Source: Nocardiopsis sp. CC223A
Lineage (GTDB): Bacteria > Actinomycetota > Actinomycetes > Streptosporangiales > Streptosporangiaceae
Length of the DNA stretch: 64,000 nucleotides
Assembly (NCBI RefSeq): GCF_030766825.1
Contig: NZ_JASFDV010000023.1
Coordinates: 1-64,000, forward strand
Reading direction: 5' to 3'
Below, one piece after another: positions 1-8,349 of this stretch. Both the position numbers and the translations under genes were made by a program. Within the stretch, counting starts at the first letter, position 1, and each line of letters begins with the position of its first letter. The notes beneath the pieces are model-generated. The model did no database searches and was not told where the DNA came from. It saw nothing but the letters and a program-made list of their open reading frames with translations.

Positions 1-95
1 AGACATCACGAGTTCAAGCTGAGTACTACAGGTCCCTCTTGTTCCGCTGAACTGGGCACAGGCACCCGGGAAGCTCCGGATGTCTCGTAGGCCCT

Positions 96-356
96 ATGGA
101 AGAGAGACCTCGTATGCACTCCGTAAGCCGTTCCCTGATGCCATCCGGCGCTGTTACCGGTCTGACCGGGGTGGTTTCAGCCCTAGCCGGCGCACCTTGG
201 TGGCTTACTGCAGCGGCTTTCGGCTGCTTCGCCCTCGTCCTCCTCATCGCCGCTGTTCAGTCGGTCTTTCCACAGGAGTCGGCCGATCGACTGGCGTGGT
301 GGCGTGACCGTCGGCTTTACCGGCACCTGCGTCGTCACAGGAACCGTCAGGGTTGA
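96..356 (+). CDS. small membrane protein, unknown function
   Basis: An 86-residue protein with one or two hydrophobic stretches (roughly residues 17-55, rich in Ala, Leu, Val and Trp) followed by a strongly basic C-terminal tail (many Arg and His). This looks like a small inner-membrane protein with a cytoplasmic positively charged tail. A second in-frame ATG at 114 follows a GAGAG-like ribosome site and may be the real start. It converges with the serine recombinase gene that ends at 377. No family was recognised. Confidence 0.45.
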   Translation: MEERPRMHSVSRSLMPSGAVTGLTGVVSALAGAPWWLTAAAFGCFALVLLIAAVQSVFPQESADRLAWWRDRRLYRHLRRHRNRQG

Positions 357-376
357 CGGCTTGTGAGGGACCGGAC

Positions 377-1252
377 CTACTCGGTGGCCTCGGCCAAAGC
401 ACGGTAGACCGAGGCCACCGAGGGGTGCTTCCCGGCGTTCTTGCCGGTCTTGATGGTCAGCTTCTGCGCGATCTCAGGGACAGGGACACCCTTGTCCTTC
501 AGGGCGCGGGCGAAGAGGAGCATGTCGTCGTCGAAGACCTTGGGGCGGCCTCCGTGGTTGCCCTTGGCCGCGGCGGTGGCCTGCCCCTCGAGGGTCTTCT
601 CGCGGATGTAGTTGCGATCCAGTTGGGCGGCCACGGCCAGGACGGCGAAGAGCATCGAGCCCATGCCGTTGGGGTCGTAGACGCCGGTGAGCGGCCCGGT
701 GAGGAGTTCGAGCTGGACACCGTCGGTCTGGAGTCGGGCGGAGAGCGCCATCAGCTCGGCGGCGTTGCGGGCCAAGCGCTTGAGCTCGTGGACGGTCAGG
801 ATCACCGGCTGGTCGGGGGCGGCCTGCTTAATGTCGCGCGCCAGGGCCAGGGCGGCCCCGAGTTCGGGGCGGACCTTGACGCGGGTGCTGATCTTCTCGG
901 AGAAGATCAGCTTGCAGTGCGCCGCCTCCAGGGCCTCGAGCTGGCTGGCGAGTTCCTGCTGGGCGGTGGAGCAGCGGGCGTAGCCGATCCGGATCGGCGC
1001 CCCGGAAGCCTCGGCCACGGGCGCCTGCTCGAGCGTCGGCCCCGGCTTCCACGGCTTGCCGGGGCCCCGGTCCTCGGGAACGCCGACCTCGAGTTCCTCG
1101 CGCAGGCCGGGCACGAGGACGAAGCGGGCGGTGTGGTACCTGGTCGCGGTCTTGCCGCCGCGGGTACGGCACGCGCTCCCCGCCAGGGCCCCGCACTTGG
1201 GGCAGTCGTGGCGCTCGACCGCGCTCGCGGCCTGATCCGGTGTCGACTCCAT
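377..1252 (-). CDS. serine recombinase / resolvase-family protein
   Basis: The central part has the resolvase N-terminal domain: IRIGYARCSTAQQ carries the expected nucleophilic serine in the YARxST motif, followed by the conserved ELKRLARNAAEL-like and FAVLAVAAQLDRNYIREKTLEG segments (helix E region). The C-terminus (GGRPKVF... PVPEIAQKLTIKT... SVASVYRALAE) is a Hin/resolvase-type helix-turn-helix. Unusually, about 60 residues precede the catalytic domain and contain a CPKC-x7-C motif that could bind zinc. It is about 290 aa, so it is in the small resolvase/invertase class, not a large serine integrase. ATG at 1252 is preferred over the TTG at 1258. Divergent from the DGQHR gene. Confidence 0.85.
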   Translation of the reverse strand: MESTPDQAASAVERHDCPKCGALAGSACRTRGGKTATRYHTARFVLVPGLREELEVGVPEDRGPGKPWKPGPTLEQAPVAEASGAPIRIGYARCSTAQQELASQLEALEAAHCKLIFSEKISTRVKVRPELGAALALARDIKQAAPDQPVILTVHELKRLARNAAELMALSARLQTDGVQLELLTGPLTGVYDPNGMGSMLFAVLAVAAQLDRNYIREKTLEGQATAAAKGNHGGRPKVFDDDMLLFARALKDKGVPVPEIAQKLTIKTGKNAGKHPSVASVYRALAEATE

Positions 1253-1265
1253 GATCAAGAGTCTC

Positions 1266-1310
1266 GCAGAACCCCTTTGCAGAACACCGGAGTTCTGAGA
1301 GGAGTTCTGC
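1266..1310. promoter_or_regulatory. GCAGAAC / GTTCTGC repeat cluster, likely operator
   Basis: Directly upstream of the recombinase gene, GCAGAAC occurs at 1266-1272 and 1279-1285. Its inverse, GTTCTG(C), occurs at 1292-1297 and 1304-1310. Spacings are 13, 13 and 12 bp. The arrangement is two forward copies facing two reverse copies, as expected for cooperative binding of a dimeric regulator or a recombinase. The function is inferred from position only. Confidence 0.5.
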
Positions 1311-1357
1311 GAACGATCACCTGGTCAAACCGGGCGCGCACCGGCCCCCTCACGGAG

Positions 1358-1383
1358 CTCTCACAACCGGTCGTTTGTGAGAG
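1358..1383. promoter_or_regulatory. inverted repeat CTCTCACAA / TTGTGAGAG
   Basis: A 9-bp inverted repeat (1358-1366 and 1375-1383) lies in the middle of the divergent intergenic region between the recombinase and the DGQHR gene. It may be an operator. It is separate from the two 13-bp-spaced arrays on either side. Confidence 0.4.
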
Positions 1384-1410
1384 GCCTCGACGGCCCCAGC
1401 GAGCACATAT

Positions 1411-1457
1411 CAGATCTGCTTGACAGATCTGAATAGAAGATCTAGCGTTTAGATCTG
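1411..1457 (+). promoter_or_regulatory. four AGATCT boxes at exact 13-bp spacing over a promoter
   Basis: AGATCT is present at 1412-1417, 1425-1430, 1438-1443 and 1451-1456, so each box starts 13 bp after the last. The array overlaps a good promoter for the DGQHR gene: TTGACA at 1420-1425, 17 bp, then TAGCGT at 1443-1448. Binding of a protein to the boxes would cover both promoter elements, so autoregulation or repression is the simple reading. Confidence 0.6.
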
Positions 1458-1495
1458 ACGGTGACTACTCCTTCGGCGGAAAGGCTGGGAAGAGG

Positions 1496-2695
1496 ATGGC
1501 GAAGCAAGACAAGGCGACGGTTCAGATCGCAGGGGCACTGTGTGTGCAGCGAGGCACGATCATGCTGCAGGCGTTCACCGACGCCATCACCGTGTCGAAT
1601 CATCAGAAGATCGACATCTTCGATCCGGACACCAACACCGGATACCAGCGTGCGCCCGTGACGTCTCGTGTCCGCAAGGCCGCCACGTACTACGACGAGA
1701 AGAAGGGCCGGATGCCGAACCCGCTGCTCGTCAACGTCCGCAAGCAGGACATGAACGAGGATCGGGCCGTCGTGCTGGTGGACGAGGACCAGGCCGGATA
1801 CGAAAACGCGGTCCTGGAGAACGGAAACTGGATCGGCACCGGGCGCATCGAGTTCACCGACGACTTGGAGCTGTGGATCTACGATGGCCAGCACCGGGTA
1901 GGTGGGCTGAACCAGCTTCTGGGGGATCGGGAGGGGTACGAGGACTTCCCGGTGCCCATCAGCCTTACGCTGGGGCTCGACCAGGGTCAGGAGATGCGCG
2001 AGTTCTACGAGGTCAACACGAACGCTGTCCCCGTCAAGACCGACCTCGCGTGGCAGTTGCTGACCAAGATGGCCGAGGACGACCCCGAGCTCAGGGAAAT
2101 GCTCGCGGCGGAAGACAAGGACTGGGTCACTCGCGCCTACGCCGTCGTGGACGAACTGGAGAAGCTCGACGGCCCGTGGCGGGGCAGGTTCCAGGAAGCG
2201 AATCGGCGCAAGACCAAAGGTGATGGGGTGACCATCCCGAAGCCGCAGTTCGCACGGTCTCTCAAGCCGGTGCTTGACATGCCCTCGTTCAAGCGCGCAG
2301 ACGCCGCAACGATCGCAGTCGTCATCAACGCCTACTGGATCGGCATCAAGCAGGTCATGCCCGAGCCCTTCGAAGAAGGTCAGGAGGACTACGTCCTGCA
2401 GAAGGGGAGCGGGGCCGTGGCGCTGCACCGCGTGCTGCCGCAGGTGGTCGAGGTCGTCAGGAGCAACGGCGGACGGCTGGGACAGCCGGAAGGCTACGCC
2501 GAGGTGATGAAGGAACTGCCCACCCTGGAAGGCGAGTCCGTTGACAATGACGGCCAGCTGACGACCCGCTCGGGCGCTGACTTCTGGCGGGTGGGCTCGG
2601 TCGCCTCGGGATTCAGCGGCGACGCTGGCAGGAGGCGGCTGAGCCTGCTGATCCAGAGCCGTCTGCCTTCCCCTGCGGAGACCATCCAGCTCTGA
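1496..2695 (+). CDS. DGQHR-domain (DndB-like) protein
   Basis: A 399-residue soluble protein with the signature DGQHR at about residues 130-134, in the context WIYDGQHRVGGL. Further family-like segments are VPISLTLGLDQGQEMREFYEVNTNAVPVKTD and the GADFWRVG region near the end. DGQHR proteins include DndB, the repressor of phosphorothioation gene clusters, but most genomic members are orphans in mobile regions. No dndACDE genes are visible here, so a DNA-modification role cannot be claimed. The start ATG follows GGGAAGAGG. The upstream AGATCT array suggests autoregulation. A strong hairpin follows the stop, so the gene appears monocistronic. Confidence 0.8.
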   Translation: MAKQDKATVQIAGALCVQRGTIMLQAFTDAITVSNHQKIDIFDPDTNTGYQRAPVTSRVRKAATYYDEKKGRMPNPLLVNVRKQDMNEDRAVVLVDEDQAGYENAVLENGNWIGTGRIEFTDDLELWIYDGQHRVGGLNQLLGDREGYEDFPVPISLTLGLDQGQEMREFYEVNTNAVPVKTDLAWQLLTKMAEDDPELREMLAAEDKDWVTRAYAVVDELEKLDGPWRGRFQEANRRKTKGDGVTIPKPQFARSLKPVLDMPSFKRADAATIAVVINAYWIGIKQVMPEPFEEGQEDYVLQKGSGAVALHRVLPQVVEVVRSNGGRLGQPEGYAEVMKELPTLEGESVDNDGQLTTRSGADFWRVGSVASGFSGDAGRRRLSLLIQSRLPSPAETIQL

Positions 2696-2732
2696 TATGT
2701 GGCGGCGGCACTCATCGTGCCGCCGCCACATA
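2696..2732 (+). terminator. strong hairpin terminator after DGQHR gene
   Basis: Perfect 16-bp arms (2696-2711 and 2717-2732, TATGTGGCGGCGGCAC and its complement) with a 5-base loop start immediately after the stop codon. There is no T-run. Confidence 0.75.
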
Positions 2733-3096
2733 CGACGTCGTTGAGGAGCGACGAGCAACCTGGGAGGCGGGGCCCACGCCCTTCACGTCCGGTGAGCCCA
2801 TGCTGTCAGCCGCCGCTCCTCGCTAACGGGAATTTCTTCGGCGATCCTCCTCGACCCCCGAATACTCGCCTACCGCTGCGGCCGTACCGGAACCCCCGTG
2901 GACCCTGCACACCTGGTCGGCGCCGCCTTCCTCGTCGGCCTGCCACTCCTGAAGCTACGGCGAGCCGCCAAGTAGCGACCGGGGACGGTCAGAGCGGCCG
3001 GGAGGTCACAGCTCGTGCGAACCAGCCAGTAACCCGGACGCTCCCCGGCAGTCTGTGCGATGCCAGCACAGAACCCGATAGCAGCGCGGAGCGGGC
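2733..3096. other. non-coding stretch before Tn3 remnant
   Basis: No convincing gene is seen here; the open frames have poor composition. If the Tn3 remnant keeps a terminal repeat it should lie in this interval, but I could not recognise one. Confidence 0.4.
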
Positions 3097-4176
3097 ATGC
3101 GTACCCAGTGGACCGTCGAGGAACTCGAAGACCAGTGGAAGCTGGACGGTGAGGACCGCAAGCTCGTGGGCAACAAGACCGGCGCCACCCGGCTCTGGTT
3201 CGCGCTGCTGCTGAAGTTCTTCCAGATCGAGGGCCGCATCCCCACCTGCGCAGAGGAGATCCCGGCCCTGGCTGTCGACTACGTCGCCGACCAGGTCAAC
3301 ATCGATCCGGGCCTGTTCGCGAAGTACTCGTGGACGAACCGGACCATCGAGCACCACCGCAAGCAGATCCGCGACACCTACGGCTCCCGCCCGGCCTCGG
3401 AAGACGACGAGGAGCACCTGGCCGCCGCGCTGGTGAGGCGCTGCCGCACCCTGTCGATCGAGCCGACCCGGCCCGGCCAGATCGAGCGCGTCGTGGCCTC
3501 GGGGGTGCGCCGCTTCGAGGCGGCGTTCACCGCCCGCGTCCTCCAGCGGCTGGGCGCCGCGGTGTGCGATCGGTTGGAGCGCGAAGTCCTCCAGGCGCCG
3601 GGGGTGCTCGGCGCGCTCAAGGCCGCCCCCGGGGCCGCTGGGGCTGGAGACGCTGCTGGCCGAGGTCGGCAAGCTCACCACCGTCAAGGCGCTGGGGCTG
3701 CCGGATGAGCTGTTCGCTGACGTGTCGGACAAGACGGTGTCCGCCTGGCGGTCCCGTGCGGCGCGCATGTACGCCTCCGACCTGGCCGACTGCCCCGAGC
3801 CGGTGCGCTACACCCTGCTGGCCGCGCTGTGCTGGACCCGACAGGCCGAGCTGATCGACTCCCTGGTGGAGCTGCTCATCCGCCTCATCCACCAGATCAA
3901 CGCCCGCGCGGAGAAGCGGGTGGAGAAGGAGCTGGTGGGGGTGATGACCGGGGTGCCGGGCAAGAAGGGGATCCTGCGGCGGATGGTGGACGTCTCCCTG
4001 GCCCGCCCGGAGGGGACGGTGGCCGAGGTGATCTTTCCCGCGCGGTGCCCGGCGGGGCCGGAACACTGCGCAAGCTGGCGCGGGAGCTTATGGCCACCGA
4101 CAAGGCGGTGGCCGAGCGGGTGCGCTACCAGTTGCGCGACTCCTACTCCCACCACTACGGCCCTGACCTCGTATAG
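3097..4176 (+). pseudogene. tnpA: truncated, frameshifted Tn3-family transposase (DUF4158 N-terminal part)
   Basis: The first frame (3097 to about 3630) encodes the N-terminal DUF4158 region of Tn3-type TnpA: KLVGNKTGATRLWFALLLKFF, then VDYVADQVNIDPGLFAKYSWTNRTIEHHRKQIR. Around 3625-3645 the homology moves one frame (LGLETLLAEVGKLTTVKALGLP ... VMTGVPGKKGILRRMVDVSLA). Near 4040 it returns to the first frame (GTLRKLARELMATDKAVAERVRYQLRDSYSHHY) and stops at 4176. A full TnpA is about 950-1000 aa, so roughly the N-terminal third remains, with two frameshifts and no catalytic DDE region. It is a dead transposon remnant marking this region as formerly mobile. Confidence 0.85.
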
Positions 4177-4269
4177 CTGCCGCCACCCGACACGTAGCTC
4201 TCTTTGACCACCGCGGCCCCGGGCGGCCGCCACCGCCGCGGGCGTGAGGGCTTCGCTAGATTGCGGTGC

Positions 4270-5268
4270 ATGCCCACTCCCCTCCCCCGGATCGCGGCTG
4301 CGGCCGCAGCGGCCATCACCGTGCTGGCCGTGAGCGCCTGCACCCTCACCCCCGGCCCGGCCGAGCCCGCCACCGACCCCGCAGCCGACCGCCTACGCCA
4401 AGACGGGTACGCACCGTCCGTCTCCGCGATCAGCCCGGATGAGCACCTGCTGTGCGCTGCGGGCGAGGAGCGGGCGCCAGAGTGCGAGGACACCGGCCAG
4501 GTGCGCTGGTCCCTGCCGCTGGAGGGCGAGTACCGGCTCACCGGGGACCTGCTGATGTACCACGTCGACACCGGCGCGCAGCACTACGACAACTTGAGGA
4601 CCTTCCAGGCGGTGGAAGCCGGCGAGGGCGGCGTGTTCTACGCCGAGAACGCGCTGGTGCGCATGATCGACGCCGACACCGGCCGGGTGCGGTGGACCAC
4701 CGACCTGCGCGAGCACCCGGATGCGGACTTCCTGCACTCGGGGCTGTGGTCGCTGTACGCCGACACCGACCGCGTCGTGCTGCGCTACGGCGACGGGTTC
4801 GTACAGGTCGACGCCACCGACGGAGCCGTGTCCGGTATCGTGCCGCGGCCGCCGTGCACCGGCGACCTGGTGGCCATCGACGGCGACATCCTCGTCCTGG
4901 AGCACTGCCCCGACGTCGAGGGCACCTACCAGGCGTTGGAGCTGTCCACCGGCCAGGTGTTGTGGGACCACCGGCCCGGCACCCCCGAGGAGATGGCCGG
5001 TGACCTGCTGCGCAGGGACAGCTGGGTGTTCACCGATGCGGTGGACGGCGGGCCCGCCACCGCTGTGGAGGCGAGCAGCGGCCGGTTGGGGCCCGCCGGG
5101 CTGGGCACGATCGGCCTGACCCGTATCGGCGTCACCCCCGACCATCGGGGCGACATGGCGGTGGCGCTGGCGTGCGCCCCCGACGGGGTGGTCTCGCTGG
5201 AGGCCGAACCGCACGCGCCGGGGGTGCGCTGCACCCGGCCGCGCCTGTACGCGGTCAACCTCGGCTGA
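4270..5268 (+). CDS. exported lipoprotein with PQQ-like beta-propeller
   Basis: The start ATG at 4270 gives a classical lipoprotein signal: PTPLPRIAAAAAAAITVLAV then the lipobox AVSAC, with Cys at about residue 24. The mature part repeats propeller-blade motifs of the PQQ type: DADTGRVRWTTDL, VDATDGAVSG, LELSTGQVLWDH, VEASSGRLG. About 332 aa, probably six or seven short blades, anchored outside the membrane. It is tail to tail with the 699-aa membrane protein that ends at 5271. The role is unknown; such propellers serve as binding or scaffold domains, and no cofactor residues can be asserted. Confidence 0.75.
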   Translation: MPTPLPRIAAAAAAAITVLAVSACTLTPGPAEPATDPAADRLRQDGYAPSVSAISPDEHLLCAAGEERAPECEDTGQVRWSLPLEGEYRLTGDLLMYHVDTGAQHYDNLRTFQAVEAGEGGVFYAENALVRMIDADTGRVRWTTDLREHPDADFLHSGLWSLYADTDRVVLRYGDGFVQVDATDGAVSGIVPRPPCTGDLVAIDGDILVLEHCPDVEGTYQALELSTGQVLWDHRPGTPEEMAGDLLRRDSWVFTDAVDGGPATAVEASSGRLGPAGLGTIGLTRIGVTPDHRGDMAVALACAPDGVVSLEAEPHAPGVRCTRPRLYAVNLG

Positions 5269-5270
5269 CG

Positions 5271-7370
5271 TCAGGGGACGCAGTGCGCGGTGGCGCACCG
5301 CACCAGCTCAAAGGTGTGCTCCCCGCCGCCCCCGTCGTCGGCGAAGCGGTGCCACACCAGGTGCGGGCGGTCGGCGCCGTCCAACGCCAGGTCGACCCAC
5401 CCCGGCGTGTGGTCGTAGACACCTACCGCGGTGCGGTCGTAGTCCCGGCAGCGCTCGTCCGCGCACGCCAGGTAGAGGACCTCCCGGGTGGCCGGGTCGA
5501 AGGTCGCGATCTGGGGCAGCCCGGCCGAGTCCAGGGCCAGCGCGGGCGCGGTGCGCTGCCACCCCGGGCCCACCACCTGGGAGGTGTCGTGCTCGGCGCA
5601 CACCGCGTCGGCGCAGTCGATGAGCCGCACGGACCCGTCACCGGTGTCCAGGTGGACGATGACGGGGGTGCCGTCGGGGCGGATCCGCACCGTCGCACCG
5701 GTGTAGCGTTCGCGGTCCCACTCCATGATCCGCGGCACACCGGACGGCGGGATCAGCTCGGTGGCGGTGAAATCGGTGCACTCCACGTCGTGGCAGGCGT
5801 ACAGGGTGAGCGCGCCGGTGTCGGGGTGGTGGACGCTCACTCTCGGTACGCCCTGGTCGGTGGCGGTGGCGCTGATCAGTGCCGGGGAGGTGCGTGCGGA
5901 TCCGCCCGTGGAAGCGAAGGCGTTCCCGGGTTCGCGGACCAGCAGGGTGGAGTTCTGCGCGCGGCACCGGTCGGTGCTGCAACTGGACAGGGTCAGCAGG
6001 GTATCGTCGTAGCCGACGGACGGGGTGGCTGTCACCACCAGGTGGCGGCCACCGGCCGCCCCACCCCAGGCCGCCATGTACCGGGACGGGTGAACGGTCG
6101 TGGCCTGCTCTTCGGGGTCCGTCTCGGGTGCGTCCCACTGCCCGTCGGGGTCGGTCGGCGGCTCGATCGTCCACGTCCCCGATGCGCAGTCGGTGGCGTC
6201 CAGGCACTGGTCGTGCAGCACGATGGTGCCCCGAGGTCTCCACACCTCCGTCGAGGCGTGCACCGTGCGCACCGCGCCGCCCGCCATGCCGGTGACCGTC
6301 AACAGTGCGCCGACATCGTCGGGGGACATCTCCAGGTCCACGCACTGGGCCCCCTCTGCGCACAGCACCTCGCGGCTGCCCAGGATCACCGACGCGCCGT
6401 TCTCGGCCAGCAGGATCGGCTGCGGGGCGGTCTCGGCCCGGTCCCACGGTTGCACCGCGTCCACGTCATAGCGCAGGATCGGCCACGGGCCGTCGGTGAC
6501 CAGGTGCTGGTATATGCGGGCCGGGGCGGCCAGCCCCACGACGACGACCATGGCCATGCCTGCGGCCAGATAGGGGCGGCGGGGCCGCTGGTCGGGGGCC
6601 GGCCCCTCACCGGTGGCGGCCAGGGTCAAGGCCAAAGCCGCGACGCAAAGCCCCACAAGTGCTGTGGTCAGAGTGGGGATCAGGGAGTTCTCCGTGGTGA
6701 TCACCGACCCCAGGTAGGCGGTGACGGCCGCGCACCCCACCACCGCCGACACCGCCCCCCACCGGCCGGCGCCACCGGAACCGGTGAGCAGCCCCCGCCC
6801 GCGCAACCCGGCCAGGAACGCCAACGGTCGCTCCTGGGCGTGGACCCCCGCCAGGGGCAGCCACAGCGGGGTCAGGGACGCGAACAGGGCGGCGCCCACA
6901 CCGAAGCGCACCGCCGGGTGGGCCTGGTCGTAGACCGCCACAAGGGCCGCATCCGCCGCGAACAGCACACCGGCGGTCGCCGCGGCGGCGGCCAGGGTCA
7001 GCGGGGACCGCGCCAGGGACCGGGCCAGGGCCCGGCGCAGGCGGACCGGGCGGCCTCCCAACGCCTCGGCGAGCAGGTGCACGGCGACCCCCCACGCCAG
7101 GGCGACCACGAAGACGCCCGCGATGCCCCCGGCCCACAGCCCCCAGGCGGGCAGCACCTCCGCCAGCGGTGCGTCCAGCCACACGGCGCCGTTGACGATG
7201 CGGCCGTGCCGGGACGCGAACCAGGGCACCAGCACCGCCGCGGCCACCGCCACCGGCACCACCGGCAGGAAGAACACCCCCGCGACCACGACGTACAGGC
7301 TCGGCTGGAGGCGTTCGTTGAACGGGGCGGGCGGCTGGTGTGCGGGCCTGGGCGGGGCCTCGGTCGCCAT
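5271..7370 (-). CDS. membrane protein with C-terminal C-x4-C repeat ectodomain
   Basis: A 699-residue protein. The first 300 or so residues hold about six to eight hydrophobic membrane segments (for example LYVVVAGVFFLPVVPVAVAAAVLVPW and AAGMAMVVVVGLAAPARIY). The remaining 400 residues look extracellular and contain at least five modules of 50-62 residues, each ending in a hydrophobic strand plus C-x4-C, with cysteine pairs beginning at about 464, 526, 586, 636 and 692. Between pairs the pattern D-x-x-G-x-P-x-(I/V) recurs, as in sialidase-like or propeller blades. I infer a disulfide-stapled beta-propeller. No enzyme motif is evident. ATG at 7370 follows an AAAGG ribosome site. Confidence 0.7.
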   Translation of the reverse strand: MATEAPPRPAHQPPAPFNERLQPSLYVVVAGVFFLPVVPVAVAAAVLVPWFASRHGRIVNGAVWLDAPLAEVLPAWGLWAGGIAGVFVVALAWGVAVHLLAEALGGRPVRLRRALARSLARSPLTLAAAAATAGVLFAADAALVAVYDQAHPAVRFGVGAALFASLTPLWLPLAGVHAQERPLAFLAGLRGRGLLTGSGGAGRWGAVSAVVGCAAVTAYLGSVITTENSLIPTLTTALVGLCVAALALTLAATGEGPAPDQRPRRPYLAAGMAMVVVVGLAAPARIYQHLVTDGPWPILRYDVDAVQPWDRAETAPQPILLAENGASVILGSREVLCAEGAQCVDLEMSPDDVGALLTVTGMAGGAVRTVHASTEVWRPRGTIVLHDQCLDATDCASGTWTIEPPTDPDGQWDAPETDPEEQATTVHPSRYMAAWGGAAGGRHLVVTATPSVGYDDTLLTLSSCSTDRCRAQNSTLLVREPGNAFASTGGSARTSPALISATATDQGVPRVSVHHPDTGALTLYACHDVECTDFTATELIPPSGVPRIMEWDRERYTGATVRIRPDGTPVIVHLDTGDGSVRLIDCADAVCAEHDTSQVVGPGWQRTAPALALDSAGLPQIATFDPATREVLYLACADERCRDYDRTAVGVYDHTPGWVDLALDGADRPHLVWHRFADDGGGGEHTFELVRCATAHCVP

Positions 7371-7496
7371 GAAGGGCCTTTCCGGTCACGACGGGGGGTA
7401 TGTCCGCGATGACCCTACCGGGACCCCGTACCCCGACCATCGCAACCCCGGAGCCCACCGCTACCGTGGGCGATCGACCTGAACAGAGGGGGCGCT

Positions 7497-7844
7497 GTGA
7501 TGCGCGGGTGGATGGTGGGCGGCGCCCTGGTGGGCAGCTGTGTGATGGCATTCCTGCTGCTGGCGCCCCCACCGGGCCAGGACCGCGACGGCGGCCGCAT
7601 CGTGTGCGCCCCCCTGCTCGGCGCGGCCCCGTCGGCGCAGTTCACCAGCGAGGGCGATACCCAACCCGACGCATGGGTCAACGCCCACGGCCGCGCCGAC
7701 CACGGCTACGACCGTTTCGAGCTGGTGGTCCTGTGCGAACAGCGCAGGTCGGCCCGCCTGGTGTGGACGGTCCTGGCCGCCGTCCCCACCACCGTGCTCT
7801 GGGCCCTGTGGGGCACCACGACGATCCGCGCCCGTACCGGCTGA
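7497..7844 (+). CDS. small membrane protein with two terminal membrane segments
   Basis: 115 residues: an N-terminal hydrophobic segment (about 5-26), a hydrophilic middle with two cysteines (VCAPLL and VVLCEQ) that may form an external disulfide, and a second hydrophobic segment near the C-terminus (about 85-108). The start is GTG 7497 or the adjoining ATG 7500, after an AGAGGGG ribosome site. It is divergent from the 699-aa membrane protein. Function unknown. Confidence 0.6.
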   Translation: MMRGWMVGGALVGSCVMAFLLLAPPPGQDRDGGRIVCAPLLGAAPSAQFTSEGDTQPDAWVNAHGRADHGYDRFELVVLCEQRRSARLVWTVLAAVPTTVLWALWGTTTIRARTG

Positions 7845-7881
7845 TCCGCCCCCGGCGGCGCGGGCGGCCCCTACCCTGGAA

Positions 7882-7926
7882 GGGGAGGACCCGCACCCGT
7901 TCTGGACGCACACGCGGGTCCTCCCC
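7882..7926 (+). terminator. hairpin terminator
   Basis: Arms GGGGAGGACCCGC (7882-7894) and GCGGGTCCTCCCC (7914-7926) with a 19-base loop, 38 bases after the stop of the 115-aa gene. No T-run follows. Confidence 0.5.
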
Positions 7927-7935
7927 CGTGGGGTT

Positions 7936-7962
7936 CACCGGCCAGCCGATTACTGGCCGGTG
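7936..7962. terminator. second hairpin in tandem
   Basis: Arms CACCGGCCAG (7936-7945) and CTGGCCGGTG (7953-7962) with a 7-base loop, just downstream of the first hairpin. It could reinforce termination. Confidence 0.4.
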
Positions 7963-8217
7963 GGCCCCTCCTCTCCCTGGCGCCACAGCCACAGGGCTGC
8001 CCGGACCAGCGCCAGCACCGCCCGGGCAGCATCAGCGGCCAAGTGCCACAGCCACCACCGCGGCCGCTGGCCACCCTCGCCGCCGGGGCGGTGGCCTCCA
8101 CCGGGGATGCGCACGGTTCCTCCTCACCCGGCGGACAGGACCTTCCCGCCCGCCGACCCGGGGCGCACCGCACGGGTGAGCAGGACCGGCACACGGAACC
8201 TACCGCGCCGAACCCTG

Positions 8218-8247
8218 ATAATGCACGTGCATCTGCACATGCATAAT
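8218..8247. promoter_or_regulatory. near-palindrome built from ATGCA units
   Basis: ATGCACGTGCAT (8221-8232) is a perfect 12-bp palindrome. It is followed at once by CTGCACATGCAT (8233-8244), and the 30-bp block is close to symmetrical as a whole. It stands out in a GC-rich background and lies about 100 bp upstream of the membrane-protein gene at 8350. It is probably an operator for an unknown regulator. Confidence 0.5.
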
Positions 8248-8349
8248 GACCAGATTCGGTCACCTGTCCAGGGCTTTCGTCCCTGGTCGGGCAAAACGCA
8301 TCACCCGTTTTCCCCTGCGGGCCGGGCCACGACCCGCCAGGGTGGGACC

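Larger units (their letters stand above)
7845..8349. other. 505-bp intergenic region with two hairpins and a palindromic block
   Basis: No supported gene. It holds two successive hairpins after the upstream gene and an unusual ATGCA-rich near-palindrome before the downstream gene, each listed separately. Confidence 0.5.

Noticed and set aside
5172..7412. 746-codon plus-strand frame over the C-x4-C protein
   Set aside because: Composition is typical of antisense shadow frames in high-GC DNA (Gly/Arg/Gln rich), and the minus strand has a coherent membrane protein.
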